Assembly: GCF_001590865.1 (NCBI RefSeq)
Contig: NZ_BBUY01000004.1
Span: 425,759 to 485,678 of the forward strand
Reading direction: 5' to 3'
Length of the DNA: 59,920 nucleotides
Source: Streptomyces sp. NBRC 110611
GTDB taxonomy: Bacteria; Actinomycetota; Actinomycetes; Streptomycetales; Streptomycetaceae
Program-made: the position numbers and the translations under genes
In this document: in pieces, positions 18,091 to 24,916 of the stretch
How the letters are laid out: each line of letters begins with the position of its first letter
How positions within the stretch are numbered: the stretch's first letter is position 1
The notes under the pieces: model-generated
Database searches by the model: none
Told to the model about the DNA's origin: nothing
Seen by the model: the letters and a program-made list of their open reading frames with translations, nothing else

Positions 18091-18366
18091 TTACGGCTCC
18101 AGGGTTTCCACCTGGACGCCCAGGTCCGCGAGGGATGCGCGGATGAATTCGTGGGTGCGTACGTCTCGGGTCAGGTAAGGCCACGAGAGGACGCGCACGG
18201 CGTCCCCGGCCTTGACCGTCTCCACCAGCTCCCGCCATCCGTCCCCCGGGGCGTCGGTGGAAATCCGGAAGTCGGAGAAGACGGTGGAGCACCCGGAGGC
18301 GTAGAGCTTCTCCGTCTGATCATCGATCTTGTGAGTCACGGCGCGCGCGTAGCCGTACACGGTCAT
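18091..18366 (-). CDS. Resolvase-like protein without the catalytic serine
   Basis: A 91-residue protein that follows the N-terminal half of serine resolvases: MTVYGYARA, then AGC-like ASGCSTVFSDFR, then GDAVRVLSWPYLTRD and LADLGVQVETLE. In active resolvases the first motif reads YARVS and the later one DRLxR; here they read YARAVT and WPYLTRD, so both the nucleophile and an active-site Arg seem lost. It lacks a DNA-binding tail. It may be a decoy, a regulator of the integrase, or a domesticated fold. Its stop lies next to the tRNA-like gene. Confidence 0.6.
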   Translation of the reverse strand: MTVYGYARAVTHKIDDQTEKLYASGCSTVFSDFRISTDAPGDGWRELVETVKAGDAVRVLSWPYLTRDVRTHEFIRASLADLGVQVETLEP

Positions 18367-18420
18367 GCCCCCAACGTACCGGCACCCACTGACAGAACAT
18401 GTTCCGTCTGTGGGGGTTGT

Positions 18421-18723
18421 GTGGCCTGGCATGGCAGTGACCGGCGTTCGCGTCTACCGAATGACTGGCCCGTGAGGCGCCTGTCCGTGTTGAAGCGGGA
18501 CGGTTTCCAGTGCGTGGCCTTTCCGTGGGACACGGGGGCGCGGTGCACGGCGCCGGCCACGGACGTGGACCACATCCTTCCGGGCGACGACCACGACCCG
18601 GTGAACCTTCAGGCGCTGTGTCGTTGGCATCACGCCCGGAAGTCCAGCGCGGAGGGTGCGGCGGCCAGGGGGCGGCGTCCGTCGCGTAGGCGGCCGGAGA
18701 GGCCGCACCCTGGACAGTTGTGA
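18421..18723 (+). CDS. HNH endonuclease
   Basis: About 100 residues. The start GTG 18421 gives the N-terminus AWHGSDRRSRLPNDWP, which is typical of actinophage HNH proteins; upstream codons fall in the divergent regulator's leader. The core contains RDGFQCVAF, DVDHILPGDDHDPVNLQALCRWHHARK, with the His-Asn-His catalytic set and two Cys. Phage HNH proteins next to terminase genes assist DNA packaging or cut DNA. TerS lies 1 kb downstream. Confidence 0.8.
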   Translation: MAWHGSDRRSRLPNDWPVRRLSVLKRDGFQCVAFPWDTGARCTAPATDVDHILPGDDHDPVNLQALCRWHHARKSSAEGAAARGRRPSRRRPERPHPGQL

Positions 18724-18763
18724 TGTATGGGCTCTGCTGGTGTGAACTGTGCCTGGCGGCTGG

Positions 18764-18964
18764 TCAGTGCCCTTGCTGTTCTTTCTCGTCCAACTTCTGA
18801 TTCAGCGCGCGGGTTAGTTCAGGCGCCATTTCGGCGGAAAAGGCTTCGGCTGAATTCCCGCTCAACTTGGAAATTTCGGTGTCCTTAATGGCGCGCATCC
18901 GTGATGCGAACGCACTCGTAAGGGGGCTCGTAACGTCCTCTTCTGTGAGTCTGGCTCCGCTCAT
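18764..18964 (-). CDS. Small hypothetical protein, 66 residues
   Basis: Starts MSGARLTEEDVTSP and ends in a charged helix (LNQKLDEKEQQGH). A near-perfect AAAGGAGG site lies upstream, which supports translation. It looks soluble and helical. I recognise no family. The interval 18965-19422 (458 bases) on either strand holds no convincing gene, only the operator-like repeats noted below and a GGAACC/GGTTCC hairpin at 19267-19284. Confidence 0.65.
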   Translation of the reverse strand: MSGARLTEEDVTSPLTSAFASRMRAIKDTEISKLSGNSAEAFSAEMAPELTRALNQKLDEKEQQGH

Positions 18965-19375
18965 GATTGGCCTCCTTTTGCCTGGCCGCCCGTTGCGGCC
19001 CTGTGGTTTCAGCATGCACAGTGTGGGGCGGTTGGCATGCCCGTTAGCACCGTGGTTGGCCCGATCGGCTGATGGCTGTGATGGTGGCCTTGGGGGGCGG
19101 CCACACGGCGGAGACATGTGTCTAGGCGGAGGCCAGCGGAGCGGCGTCCGGGTGACTTGGCCTGATGTGTCACGGTCCCCAGTTCATGGGGAAGGTGCGG
19201 GGCTGACTACCCTGGGGAGGGCCCTCGGTCTGGCCGGGCCGGAACATCGAAGCGTGATAGCGGCTCGGAACCTGTACGGGTTCCAAGGTCGTCAGGGGCC
19301 TGCGCGCTCCACCTGCGGGAGCCCTGACCAGGCGCGACCGGAAGTAGCAGGGCGTTACGTTGTAACTTCCTCCAA

Positions 19376-19399
19376 AATTCGCACCATAATGTGCGAATT
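19376..19399. promoter_or_regulatory. 24-bp palindromic operator candidate
   Basis: Perfect 9-base arms AATTCGCAC and GTGCGAATT surround CATAAT. The site lies 23 bases upstream of a small membrane-protein gene, in an AT-rich patch. A smaller repeat GTTAC-GTT-GTAAC occurs at 19354-19366. Such symmetry suits a phage-type repressor, possibly the XRE protein of this element. Confidence 0.6.
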
Positions 19400-19422
19400 C
19401 TTTTGTGCTACGTTACGGCGCC

Positions 19423-19569
19423 ATGGAGCTGACGTCATCGATGTTTCCGATGTCTGGGTTTATTGCTGTTCTGACTGCTGTCGTCATCACGGCAATTGCC
19501 AACCCTGACCCTCGGGTGAGAGATCGCGCTCTTGCCGTCTTAAAGGTAATGTTCGGAGGGCGCCTCTGA
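19423..19569 (+). CDS. Small single-span membrane peptide, 48 residues
   Basis: The peptide begins MELTSSMFPM and has one hydrophobic span (GFIAVLTAVVITAIA) followed by a short basic tail (RVRDRALAVLKVMFGGRL). The pattern IANPDPRVRD resembles small proteins seen in actinobacterial phages and islands. It sits behind a palindromic operator and before a hairpin terminator, so it looks like a single regulated unit. Function unknown. Interval 19570-19727 holds that terminator and the TerS leader. Confidence 0.6.
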   Translation: MELTSSMFPMSGFIAVLTAVVITAIANPDPRVRDRALAVLKVMFGGRL

Positions 19570-19587
19570 TTATTCCTCTGTTTACCG

Positions 19588-19614
19588 AGCCCCGGTTAAT
19601 TTGATCGGGGCTTT
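19588..19614 (+). terminator. Hairpin terminator after the membrane peptide
   Basis: Arms AGCCCCG and CGGGGCT, 11-base loop, followed by TTT. Confidence 0.75.
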
Positions 19615-19727
19615 GGTATGCCCGCTCCTATTAGACGTCCGAAAGCCCCTGCCCCTGGTGCAGGGCCCTCGGGGGCCCATAGCTGACCTCGGGCGGACCC
19701 CGCGTGCGCAATGTCATTGGAGGTGCC

Positions 19728-20159
19728 ATGCCGGGCCCTGTCCCGAAGCGAAGCGACCAGCGCCGAAGGCGCAATCAGCCGGACGGCCCGGCCCTGGTGA
19801 AGGCGGAGGCCGGCAAGGCTCTGACGATTCCACGGGCGTCCGGCGACTGGCACCCCATTGCGAAGCGGTGGTTTCAGTCGCTGAAGGACTCGGGCCAGGC
19901 CCAGTTCTACGAGCAAAGCGACTGGCTCACGGCGGTGTACGTGGCGGAGGCCATGAGCCGGAATCTGGGCCAGTCGAAGTTCTCCGCCCAGCTCTTCCAG
20001 TCGGTCATGTCCGCGATGACGGATCTCCTGACCACGGAGGGCGCCCGGCGGCGGGCGCGTGTGGAGCTGGAGCGGGAGGCCGGTGGAGAGGACCCGGCGG
20101 AGGTGGCCCGGGTGACGCTCATGGAGACGTACCGCAAGGTTGCTGGCAACCGGGACTGA
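19728..20159 (+). CDS. Phage terminase small subunit-like protein (TerS)
   Basis: A 143-residue protein. The basic N-terminus MPGPVPKRSDQRRRRN and the later WHPIAKRWFQSL, FYEQSDWLTAVYVAEAMSR and LLTTEGARRRARVELERE blocks match small terminase subunits of actinophages; I recognise them from family pattern, not from a search. TerS binds DNA packaging sites and recruits TerL. GGAGG precedes the ATG. It lies 1 kb from an HNH gene, a common phage pairing. The large subunit downstream is truncated, so TerS alone remains intact. Confidence 0.75.
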   Translation: MPGPVPKRSDQRRRRNQPDGPALVKAEAGKALTIPRASGDWHPIAKRWFQSLKDSGQAQFYEQSDWLTAVYVAEAMSRNLGQSKFSAQLFQSVMSAMTDLLTTEGARRRARVELEREAGGEDPAEVARVTLMETYRKVAGNRD

Positions 20160-20259
20160 GCCTGGACATAGGCCAAGCAGCGGCGTGCCGTGTGTGGCTT
20201 GTCGCTCTTGCGGGGCGGTGGCGTGTGTCTGTCACTGCTTGGCTGGGTTGGGAGGTGGG

Positions 20260-20433
20260 CTATTGCTGCTGCTCGTCGCTCTGCTTGCTCTTCCCAGAGG
20301 CCTGATCAGCGATGTCGGTGAGTGCATCGTTGAGGTTCTTGCCGTCTTCGATGAAGGCGTCGTCCAATGACCGTTCGCGGCTGCTGCGGGTCTTGTCCTC
20401 GTCGTTGTTCTCGTTTTCTCTGTTCCGTGGCAT
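20260..20433 (-). CDS. Small acidic hypothetical protein, 57 residues
   Basis: Starts MPRNRENENNDEDKTRSS, rich in Asn, Asp, Glu and Gln, and ends SGKSKQSDEQQQ. It looks disordered and hydrophilic, with a central helix (DDAFIEDGKNLNDALTDIADQA). GGAG lies seven bases upstream of the ATG; a longer start at 20445 has no site. It separates TerS from the TerL remnant and runs against them. Function unknown. Confidence 0.6.
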   Translation of the reverse strand: MPRNRENENNDEDKTRSSRERSLDDAFIEDGKNLNDALTDIADQASGKSKQSDEQQQ

Positions 20434-20574
20434 GGAGCTCTCCATTTCGTGACGTGCTGGACTCTTGTCCAGGGCGCCACAGCAGTATGGGAGTTGCCAA
20501 GTCGACCTACTCCGTCCGAGGGGTCACCGCACCTACCTCGCTGACGTGATTCCTGGGGGAGGTGGAGTGCACCG

Positions 20575-20706
20575 ATGGTCCTCACGCTGGAGCCAATTCG
20601 TACGTGGCCGGACACAGTGCCGCCGGAGAGTCGCACTTTGGGGTGGGAAGTCCTTGAATGGACTTCCCGCTACCTGTTGCAGCCAGACGGCCCAGAGGCC
20701 GGGTGG
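20575..20706 (+). pseudogene. N-terminal fragment of phage terminase large subunit
   Basis: About 44 codons read MVLTLEPIRTWPDTVPP, then TLGWEVLEWTSRYLLQPDGPEAG, which follow the N-terminal pattern of actinophage large terminases (the region before the ATPase). A GGTGGAG ribosome site is still present. After GPEAGW the reading turns into sigma-factor code in a different frame; the ATPase and nuclease domains are gone. A deletion seems to have joined terL to the sigma gene. Confidence 0.65.
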
Positions 20707-21384
20707 CGGCTCTGGAGGCCCTGCACCGATACGACTCTGACGGCGGAGCGAAGTTCTCCACCTACGCCTACACCCGGATCAAGGGCGCTATTTGGGACGG
20801 CTCCACCAGCCGCTCCGGCCCGGCCGTATCGGCGGACGCCGTGATGACCTTCAAAAAGTGCATCGGCATCGTCGGCGGTGACATGGAGGCCGCGGAGTAC
20901 CTGGTCACCCTCCCGCCATCACCGCCTGAGCGCCGGCACCGCACACATGGTCCGTCTGGCCCTGGAGGGCACGGAGTCCCTGGATGCCCCGTACTCCACC
21001 AGGCGCGAGTCCGGCTCCCTTGCTGAGTCCGTGGTGGACCCCAACAGCTGTGGCGTCCCGGACGACTTGGTGGAGCCCTCCGACATGGCCCGCCAGGAGC
21101 TGGAGCGGAAGTGCGCCCTGGCGCACGCCCTTCTAGAGACGCTGCACGGCAACGCGGAGCGCATCGTCCGCATGGTCTACGGGTTCGACCCGGAACCCCA
21201 CCTGTTCAACGGCTACGACGCCGACGGCCTCCCGATACCCGACCACTCCGCCATAGCGGAGGCCCTGGGCGTCACCGTGGCCACCTCTCGCCAGACGCTG
21301 AAGAGGGCCCTGGACCGGCTCCGCGTGGCCGTCCAGGAACTGGTCCTGGAGGGCGCGGAGCCGGACATGGAACTGGCCGCGTGA
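20703..21384 (+). pseudogene. Sigma-70 family factor, 5'-truncated and frameshifted
   Basis: The region 20703-20925 encodes VAALEALHRYDSDGGAKFS and TYAYTRIKGAIWDGSTSRSG, which match sigma region 2. The frame then changes at about 20925-20935; from there HHRLSAGTAHMVRLALEG, AIAEALGVTVATSRQTLKRALDRL and the C-terminus continue in another frame with a region 4 helix-turn-helix. Region 1 and the true start are missing, replaced by the terL fragment. Island-borne sigma factors may activate late phage genes. A single-base event explains the second break; the first needs a deletion. Confidence 0.7.
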
Positions 21385-21668
21385 GCCGACGCCGAAGGCG
21401 TCTTCCCCTCCCCGTCAGCCGGGCCCCCCGGCGACCCCGCCCCGCGCCGTACGACCGCGTGGAGATCCTGGCCCGCTGGGCCGGGTGCGCCTACTGCGAC
21501 GGCCCGGCGGAGGAGCTGGACCACGTGCTCCCTTTCGCGCGGGGCGGGCGGGACGTGGCGGCCAACGTCGTGGCCGCCTGCCGGAACTGCAACGCAAGCA
21601 AGTACACCCACACCCTGGCCTGCTGGGCCACAACCGGAGGACACGCCCCGTGCGTATGCGATTCATGA
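21381..21668 (+). CDS. HNH endonuclease-like protein
   Basis: About 95 residues from a GTG that overlaps the sigma stop (GTGA). The core has CAYCDGPAEELDHVLPFARGG and CRNCNASKYTHTLA: two CxxC zinc pairs around DHV...N, the HNH fold. A basic leader (RRRRRLPLPVSRAPRR) may bind DNA. Coupled to the sigma remnant upstream and a tiny acidic ORF downstream. It may act in recombination, packaging or defence. Confidence 0.75.
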   Translation: MSRRRRRLPLPVSRAPRRPRPAPYDRVEILARWAGCAYCDGPAEELDHVLPFARGGRDVAANVVAACRNCNASKYTHTLACWATTGGHAPCVCDS

Positions 21669-21784
21669 CCCTGGAGGACGCCACGCTGGCCGGGGCATCC
21701 ATGACCGACCTCGGCCAGGACCTGGACCTGGAGATCGACGCGGACGACCGGGCCCCCTGGCGCCTCGACGACACCGACGAATGA
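21650..21784 (+). CDS. Tiny acidic hypothetical protein, 44 residues
   Basis: GTG 21650 has GGAGG eight bases upstream and overlaps the end of the HNH gene. The product, roughly MRMRFMTLEDATLAGAS followed by DLGQDLDLEIDADD, is acidic. ATG 21656 is another possible start. No family recognised. Coupling to the HNH gene suggests they work together. Confidence 0.5.
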   Translation: MRMRFMTLEDATLAGASMTDLGQDLDLEIDADDRAPWRLDDTDE

Positions 21785-21840
21785 TCACGCCCGGTAGATG
21801 CCGGCGGACCAGATAGCAACGATCCCTGGAGGCACCACAG

Positions 21841-22311
21841 ATGGCTGAAGAGTTCGAGTGTGACTACGACGGCGGGACGCGCGCCACGGTGCAGGCGGAC
21901 CCGGACGGTTACGTGGAGGTGGAGGTCCAGCGCCTGGACGACGGGCACGAACCCCCGGCGTACCTGTACCTGACCCCGGAGGCCGCCCGCCGGTTCGCAC
22001 GTACGATCGCCCTGGCGTCCATCACGGCGGAGGGAGAACAGGCCCCGAAGATGCCGACCACTGCCACCTCCGACACCTTCGAGCCGGCCCCCGCGCCGTG
22101 CCCCGAGGGCAACGGGGGTTGCTCCGCGGAATGCGCCGAGCGGTCCGAGTGCCACCGGGCAGCCGTGGCGGATCTGTTCCGCCCCGTCGAACCGCCTGCC
22201 CGGGGCGGCGGGCGGGATAGGGAGGCGCTGTTCCTCGCAGCCCGGGGGCTGGCCGGTCCGGCGGCCGGCTTGGACGACGTGCTGAAAGTGGCCGCCTACT
22301 TGGCAGCCTGA
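21841..22311 (+). CDS. Hypothetical protein with Cys-rich middle, 156 residues
   Basis: The N-terminal half (ECDYDGGTRATVQADPDG, VEVEVQRLDDG, YLYLTPEAARRFARTIALAS) looks like a beta-rich domain that ends in a helix. The middle has CPEGNGGCSAECAERSECH, four to five Cys that could bind metal. The C-terminus is helical (REALFLAARGLAGPAAGLDD). GGAGG upstream. A strong terminator follows directly. I recognise no named family. Confidence 0.65.
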   Translation: MAEEFECDYDGGTRATVQADPDGYVEVEVQRLDDGHEPPAYLYLTPEAARRFARTIALASITAEGEQAPKMPTTATSDTFEPAPAPCPEGNGGCSAECAERSECHRAAVADLFRPVEPPARGGGRDREALFLAARGLAGPAAGLDDVLKVAAYLAA

Positions 22312-22315
22312 GAGA

Positions 22316-22350
22316 ACGGCCCCGTTACCGTCCTTCGGTAACGGGGCCGT
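22316..22350 (+). terminator. Strong terminator hairpin
   Basis: Perfect 15-base arms beginning ACGGCCCCGTTACCG with a 5-base loop, just after the stop of the gene upstream. Confidence 0.9.
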
Positions 22351-22371
22351 CCTGTCGGGGCAGAGCAGAAA

Positions 22372-22407
22372 GCCCCGCCGCTCCGAAGGTGTGTGGAGTG
22401 GCGGGGC
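22372..22407 (-). terminator. Terminator of the DUF397/XRE operon
   Basis: A 13-base stem (GCCCCGCCGCTCC against GGAGTGGCGGGGC, one G-T) with a 10-base loop lies 12 bases past the DUF397 stop codon. Confidence 0.8.
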
Positions 22408-22419
22408 CCCTAGGGAGGA

Positions 22420-22611
22420 TTACGCATCAACGCTGGCCGTGCCCTTGATGAACGTGGACCAGGCGAACGGCGTCACCCTGATCACGGGGCTGGCGTCGCT
22501 CAGTTTACTGTCACGGACGAGGACGCTGGGCTGGTTGTCGGCGACCTCGATGCACGCATCGTTCTGGCCTCCGCTATAGGAGGACTTGCGCCAGTTGGGA
22601 ACAGTGCTCAT
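22420..22611 (-). CDS. DUF397 domain protein
   Basis: A 63-residue protein with the DUF397 pattern: NWRKSSYSGGQNDACIEVAD, then VRDSKLSDASPVIRVTPFAWSTFI. DUF397 proteins in Streptomyces pair with an XRE regulator encoded just upstream; the pairs modulate development or antibiotic production, and some resemble regulator-antiregulator modules. Its ATG overlaps the XRE stop (ATGA), so it is translationally coupled. Confidence 0.9.
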   Translation of the reverse strand: MSTVPNWRKSSYSGGQNDACIEVADNQPSVLVRDSKLSDASPVIRVTPFAWSTFIKGTASVDA

Positions 22612-23456
22612 TTGAACCTCTTCAGTGCTTCGTTCAGTCGGTCGGTAGTCGCCTCAACCGTCAACGCGCTGTCGGCGAGGCGATCATAGACTCTCTGGCA
22701 CCGTAGGACGCTTTCGGTGTCTTCTGTGTAGCTACCCGTGCTATAGCCCTCTGAGTAGGCGCACCGGCTACCGTTTGGCATCGTCAGGACTGCGATCATG
22801 GTTCCGAGCACATGCCCGGCAGCGTCGAACGGCAGCACCCGAAGGCTAATGTTCGGCTTCTCCTGGTCCGTGAGCAGGCGTTCGAGCTGCTGCTTGGAGC
22901 ACTTGAGCAACGCCGACTCGTCGAGCACAACGGACAGCCAGAGAGGGTCCGGGCGCTGCCATACCTTCTGCCTCTCCATTCGCTGTTCTACGTATCGCTC
23001 TATATCCGTAGGGTCTCCCGCCTGCCCTGACAGCAGCAGTGCGCGAGCGTAGTCCGGAGTCTGGAGCAGACCAGGCACGATGTACCCGGCCGTGTGGATC
23101 ATCTTCGCCTTCTGCTGACGTGCCAGGTAGGTCTTCGCGTAGTCGCGAACGGTGTCCTGCTCCAGGATGCACACCAGTGCCGTCAGGGACTCTCGGGGTA
23201 GATCCAGGACGGTCTCCAGATGGCCCGCCAAGTCCCTCTCCGGCGGCACTTCTCCTGTCTCTACCTCCGAGATCCGCCTCTGACTGGTGAACACCCTCCC
23301 GGCTAGGTAGGTCTGGGACCACTCTTCGTGCTCCCCCTTGGTCCCGGCCTTCGCGGCGCGGGCGGCCCGAGCCTTCGTTACGCGGGCGTCCCTGACCATG
23401 GCGCCGATGTACTGCTCCAGCCCCTGGGTTCGATCCACTTCCCGGATGCGTGGCAT
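22608..23456 (-). CDS. XRE family regulator with DUF5753 domain
   Basis: A 282-residue regulator. An N-terminal helix-turn-helix spans about residues 20-80 (YLAGRVFTSQRRISEVETGEVPPE), and a C-terminal DUF5753 domain follows (YIVPGLLQTPDYARALL, then YVEQRMERQ, then LSVVLDESALL). This is the usual partner of DUF397. It is divergent from the small-ORF and graspetide array and is the best candidate for its control. An inverted repeat lies in the shared upstream region. Confidence 0.9.
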   Translation of the reverse strand: MPRIREVDRTQGLEQYIGAMVRDARVTKARAARAAKAGTKGEHEEWSQTYLAGRVFTSQRRISEVETGEVPPERDLAGHLETVLDLPRESLTALVCILEQDTVRDYAKTYLARQQKAKMIHTAGYIVPGLLQTPDYARALLLSGQAGDPTDIERYVEQRMERQKVWQRPDPLWLSVVLDESALLKCSKQQLERLLTDQEKPNISLRVLPFDAAGHVLGTMIAVLTMPNGSRCAYSEGYSTGSYTEDTESVLRCQRVYDRLADSALTVEATTDRLNEALKRFK

Positions 23457-23497
23457 ATGCCCTTTACTCCGATCGCATGCGGATACTCAACTCCTAG

Positions 23498-23525
23498 TCA
23501 CAGTACCGCTACTGGAGGACTGTGA
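23498..23525. promoter_or_regulatory. Inverted repeat between divergent XRE and small-ORF operons
   Basis: Perfect 7-base arms TCACAGT and ACTGTGA are 14 bases apart in the 104-base intergenic region. It may be the operator for the XRE regulator, acting on both directions. Confidence 0.45.
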
Positions 23526-23560
23526 GGGGTCAAAGCAGACCAACGAGGAGAGCAGGACCT

Positions 23561-23852
23561 ATGGCTGCCCCCATGCTCAGAACGCCGCACCAGGCCGCAC
23601 TAGACCTCAGTCGACGCCTGGACGATGCGCTGCACCTGGCGGGGCTTACCACCGAGCCGTCCATCGCAGCGCGCGACGAGATCGAGGGGCTCAAGATCGT
23701 CCGCATCCGGCCCGCCGCACTATCAACCGATCAGGCTGGTGGAAGTACTCGGCGGCCGGGTGTGGTGGACCGACACCTACGAAGTGGCGAGGGCACTGGA
23801 CGTTGCACTCCGCGCCGCAGGCATCATCGCGAATCCGTCGCGTGTGGTGTGA
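23561..23852 (+). pseudogene. Small conserved ORF broken by a frameshift
   Basis: Frame one starts at an ATG with an AGGA site and reads LRTPHQAALDLSRRLDDALH and on to GLKIVRI. Frame two then continues naturally as PPHYQPIRLVEVLGGRVWW, TDTYEVARALDVALRAAG and stops at 23852. The shift lies at 23703-23714 (CGGCCCG), where one extra C would explain it. The repaired product is about 96 residues, family unknown. It heads the operon that leads to the graspetide genes. Programmed slippage is possible but less likely. Confidence 0.6.
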
Positions 23853-23941
23853 GGAACGTCGGGCAATCGGATCATCCCGCCGTGGTTCTCATTTGGTCAG
23901 ACCGAACATCTGGTGAAGAAGCTCGTTCAGGGGGCACAGCC

Positions 23942-24136
23942 GTGAGCGGCTACCAGGAGAAGCCCGTAGAACTTCCCTGGCCATACAGTGATCTGGCCCC
24001 TGAGCCTGTCTCCGGCTGCCCTCGGTGCGCCGAACTTGGCCAGATGCGGTACGAGGCGCGAAAGCGCAAAGAGTCCGCCGTTGCTGCCGTCTCCAGCGCG
24101 ATGATCCGCAACCACGAACGGGGACACCGTGTCTGA
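23942..24136 (+). CDS. Small hypothetical protein with CxxC, 64 residues
   Basis: Product starts VSGYQEKPVELPWPYSD and has GCPRCAELGQMRYEARKRKE, with a CxxC that may bind zinc, then a helical C-terminus (HERGHRV). GTG start, GGGGG upstream. It overlaps the next ORF. Conserved small proteins of this type occur upstream of some regulator/RiPP loci in actinobacteria by my recollection; no function known. Confidence 0.55.
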   Translation: MSGYQEKPVELPWPYSDLAPEPVSGCPRCAELGQMRYEARKRKESAVAAVSSAMIRNHERGHRV

Positions 24137-24287
24137 GCGGCAGGTGGTCAACGTGGAGGAAGAGCGGGCCAGCGATCCGCCGGTGATCCCGCACGCAGTA
24201 CCCGCTGTGCGTTACGTCCCCGCCTCCGAGGCTGTACCGCCATGCTCGGTCCCCTGCTGGGTGTGCGTGGAAAGGGGCCGGCAGTGA
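24129..24287 (+). CDS. Small hypothetical protein, 52 residues
   Basis: Begins VSERQVVNVEEERASDPP and ends in a Cys-containing tail (PPCSVPCWVCVERGRQ). It overlaps the ORF before it by 8 bases and the one after it by four (GTGA), which supports coupled translation. Function unknown. It is too short and isolated for a strong call. Confidence 0.45.
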   Translation: MSERQVVNVEEERASDPPVIPHAVPAVRYVPASEAVPPCSVPCWVCVERGRQ

Positions 24288-24619
24288 GTACGACGGTGTA
24301 CGTCGCCGTGGGGGAGGGCCGCTACCACAAGACGCCGAAGTGCGAGGAGATCACCAAAGCACCCGTGGTCGTCGTTACGCAGACCAAGGCGCAGAAGGTC
24401 AACAAAAAGCCCTGCTTGCGGTGCTTCAGGCACCCCCTTAGCCCCCGACTGGATCACGGTCGGGTGCGCCCTTGGGCCGAAGTCCCCCGCGCTGGCTCTA
24501 GAGCGCTGGGCGGTCGTCCGGTTCTTGGGCGGGGCCGGGCGACCGCCACAAACTCCCGCGCCAGTGGCCGGATCTTGGCTCTGGAGCGGGCCAGCAATCC
24601 CAGTAGGAAAGAACGCTGA
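24284..24619 (+). CDS. Small hypothetical protein, 111 residues
   Basis: Starts VSTTVYVAVGEGRYHKTPKC and has KKPCLRCFRHP, again a CxxC. The N-terminal 65 residues look natural; the rest (from LSPRLDHGRV) is Arg/Ala-rich and may be read-through past a damaged 3' end. GTGA overlap with the ORF before. The graspetide precursor starts 37 bases later, so cotranscription is likely. Confidence 0.5.
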   Translation: MSTTVYVAVGEGRYHKTPKCEEITKAPVVVVTQTKAQKVNKKPCLRCFRHPLSPRLDHGRVRPWAEVPRAGSRALGGRPVLGRGRATATNSRASGRILALERASNPSRKER

Positions 24620-24655
24620 AGCGCTCACAGCGCCTCACAACCGGAAGGGAAGACT

Positions 24656-24916
24656 ATGCAGACCACTGCAACGGAAACCCCGCGCATCCCCTGGGGAATC
24701 GGTCGGATGCGCCCCTACCCCAGCGTTCACCGACCCGGATACACCACTGCCGAACTGGACCCCGCTACTCAGGTCACCGTGTTCCGTGACGAGCGCGGCG
24801 GCGTCGTGGAGATGGGCAAGCACGGCACCTCCAAGGGAACCGAGACCAGCCCGCAGTCCACCAACCAGGACAGCCGCAACGACACCGACCACGACCAGGA
24901 CGACGAGCAGGACTGA
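24656..24916 (+). CDS. tgmA: ATP-grasp-modified RiPP (graspetide) precursor
   Basis: An 86-residue precursor peptide of the TgmA (GRASP_targ) type. The leader has the recognisable RIPWGIGRMRPYP block and YTTAELDPATQVTVFRDERG, then MGKHGTSKGTET leads into the presumed core. The C-terminus is rich in Thr/Ser followed by Asp/Glu (DTDHDQDDEQD), the donor and acceptor side chains that ATP-grasp ligases join as omega-esters or amides. GGAAGGGAAG lies upstream. The stop overlaps the tgmB start by one base. No protease or transporter gene is adjacent, so release may use host enzymes. Confidence 0.88.
   Translation: MQTTATETPRIPWGIGRMRPYPSVHRPGYTTAELDPATQVTVFRDERGGVVEMGKHGTSKGTETSPQSTNQDSRNDTDHDQDDEQD

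Noticed and set aside
17888..18178. 96-codon ORF running through the tRNA-like gene
   Set aside because: Crosses the cloverleaf and the antisense of the resolvase-like gene, no ribosome site.
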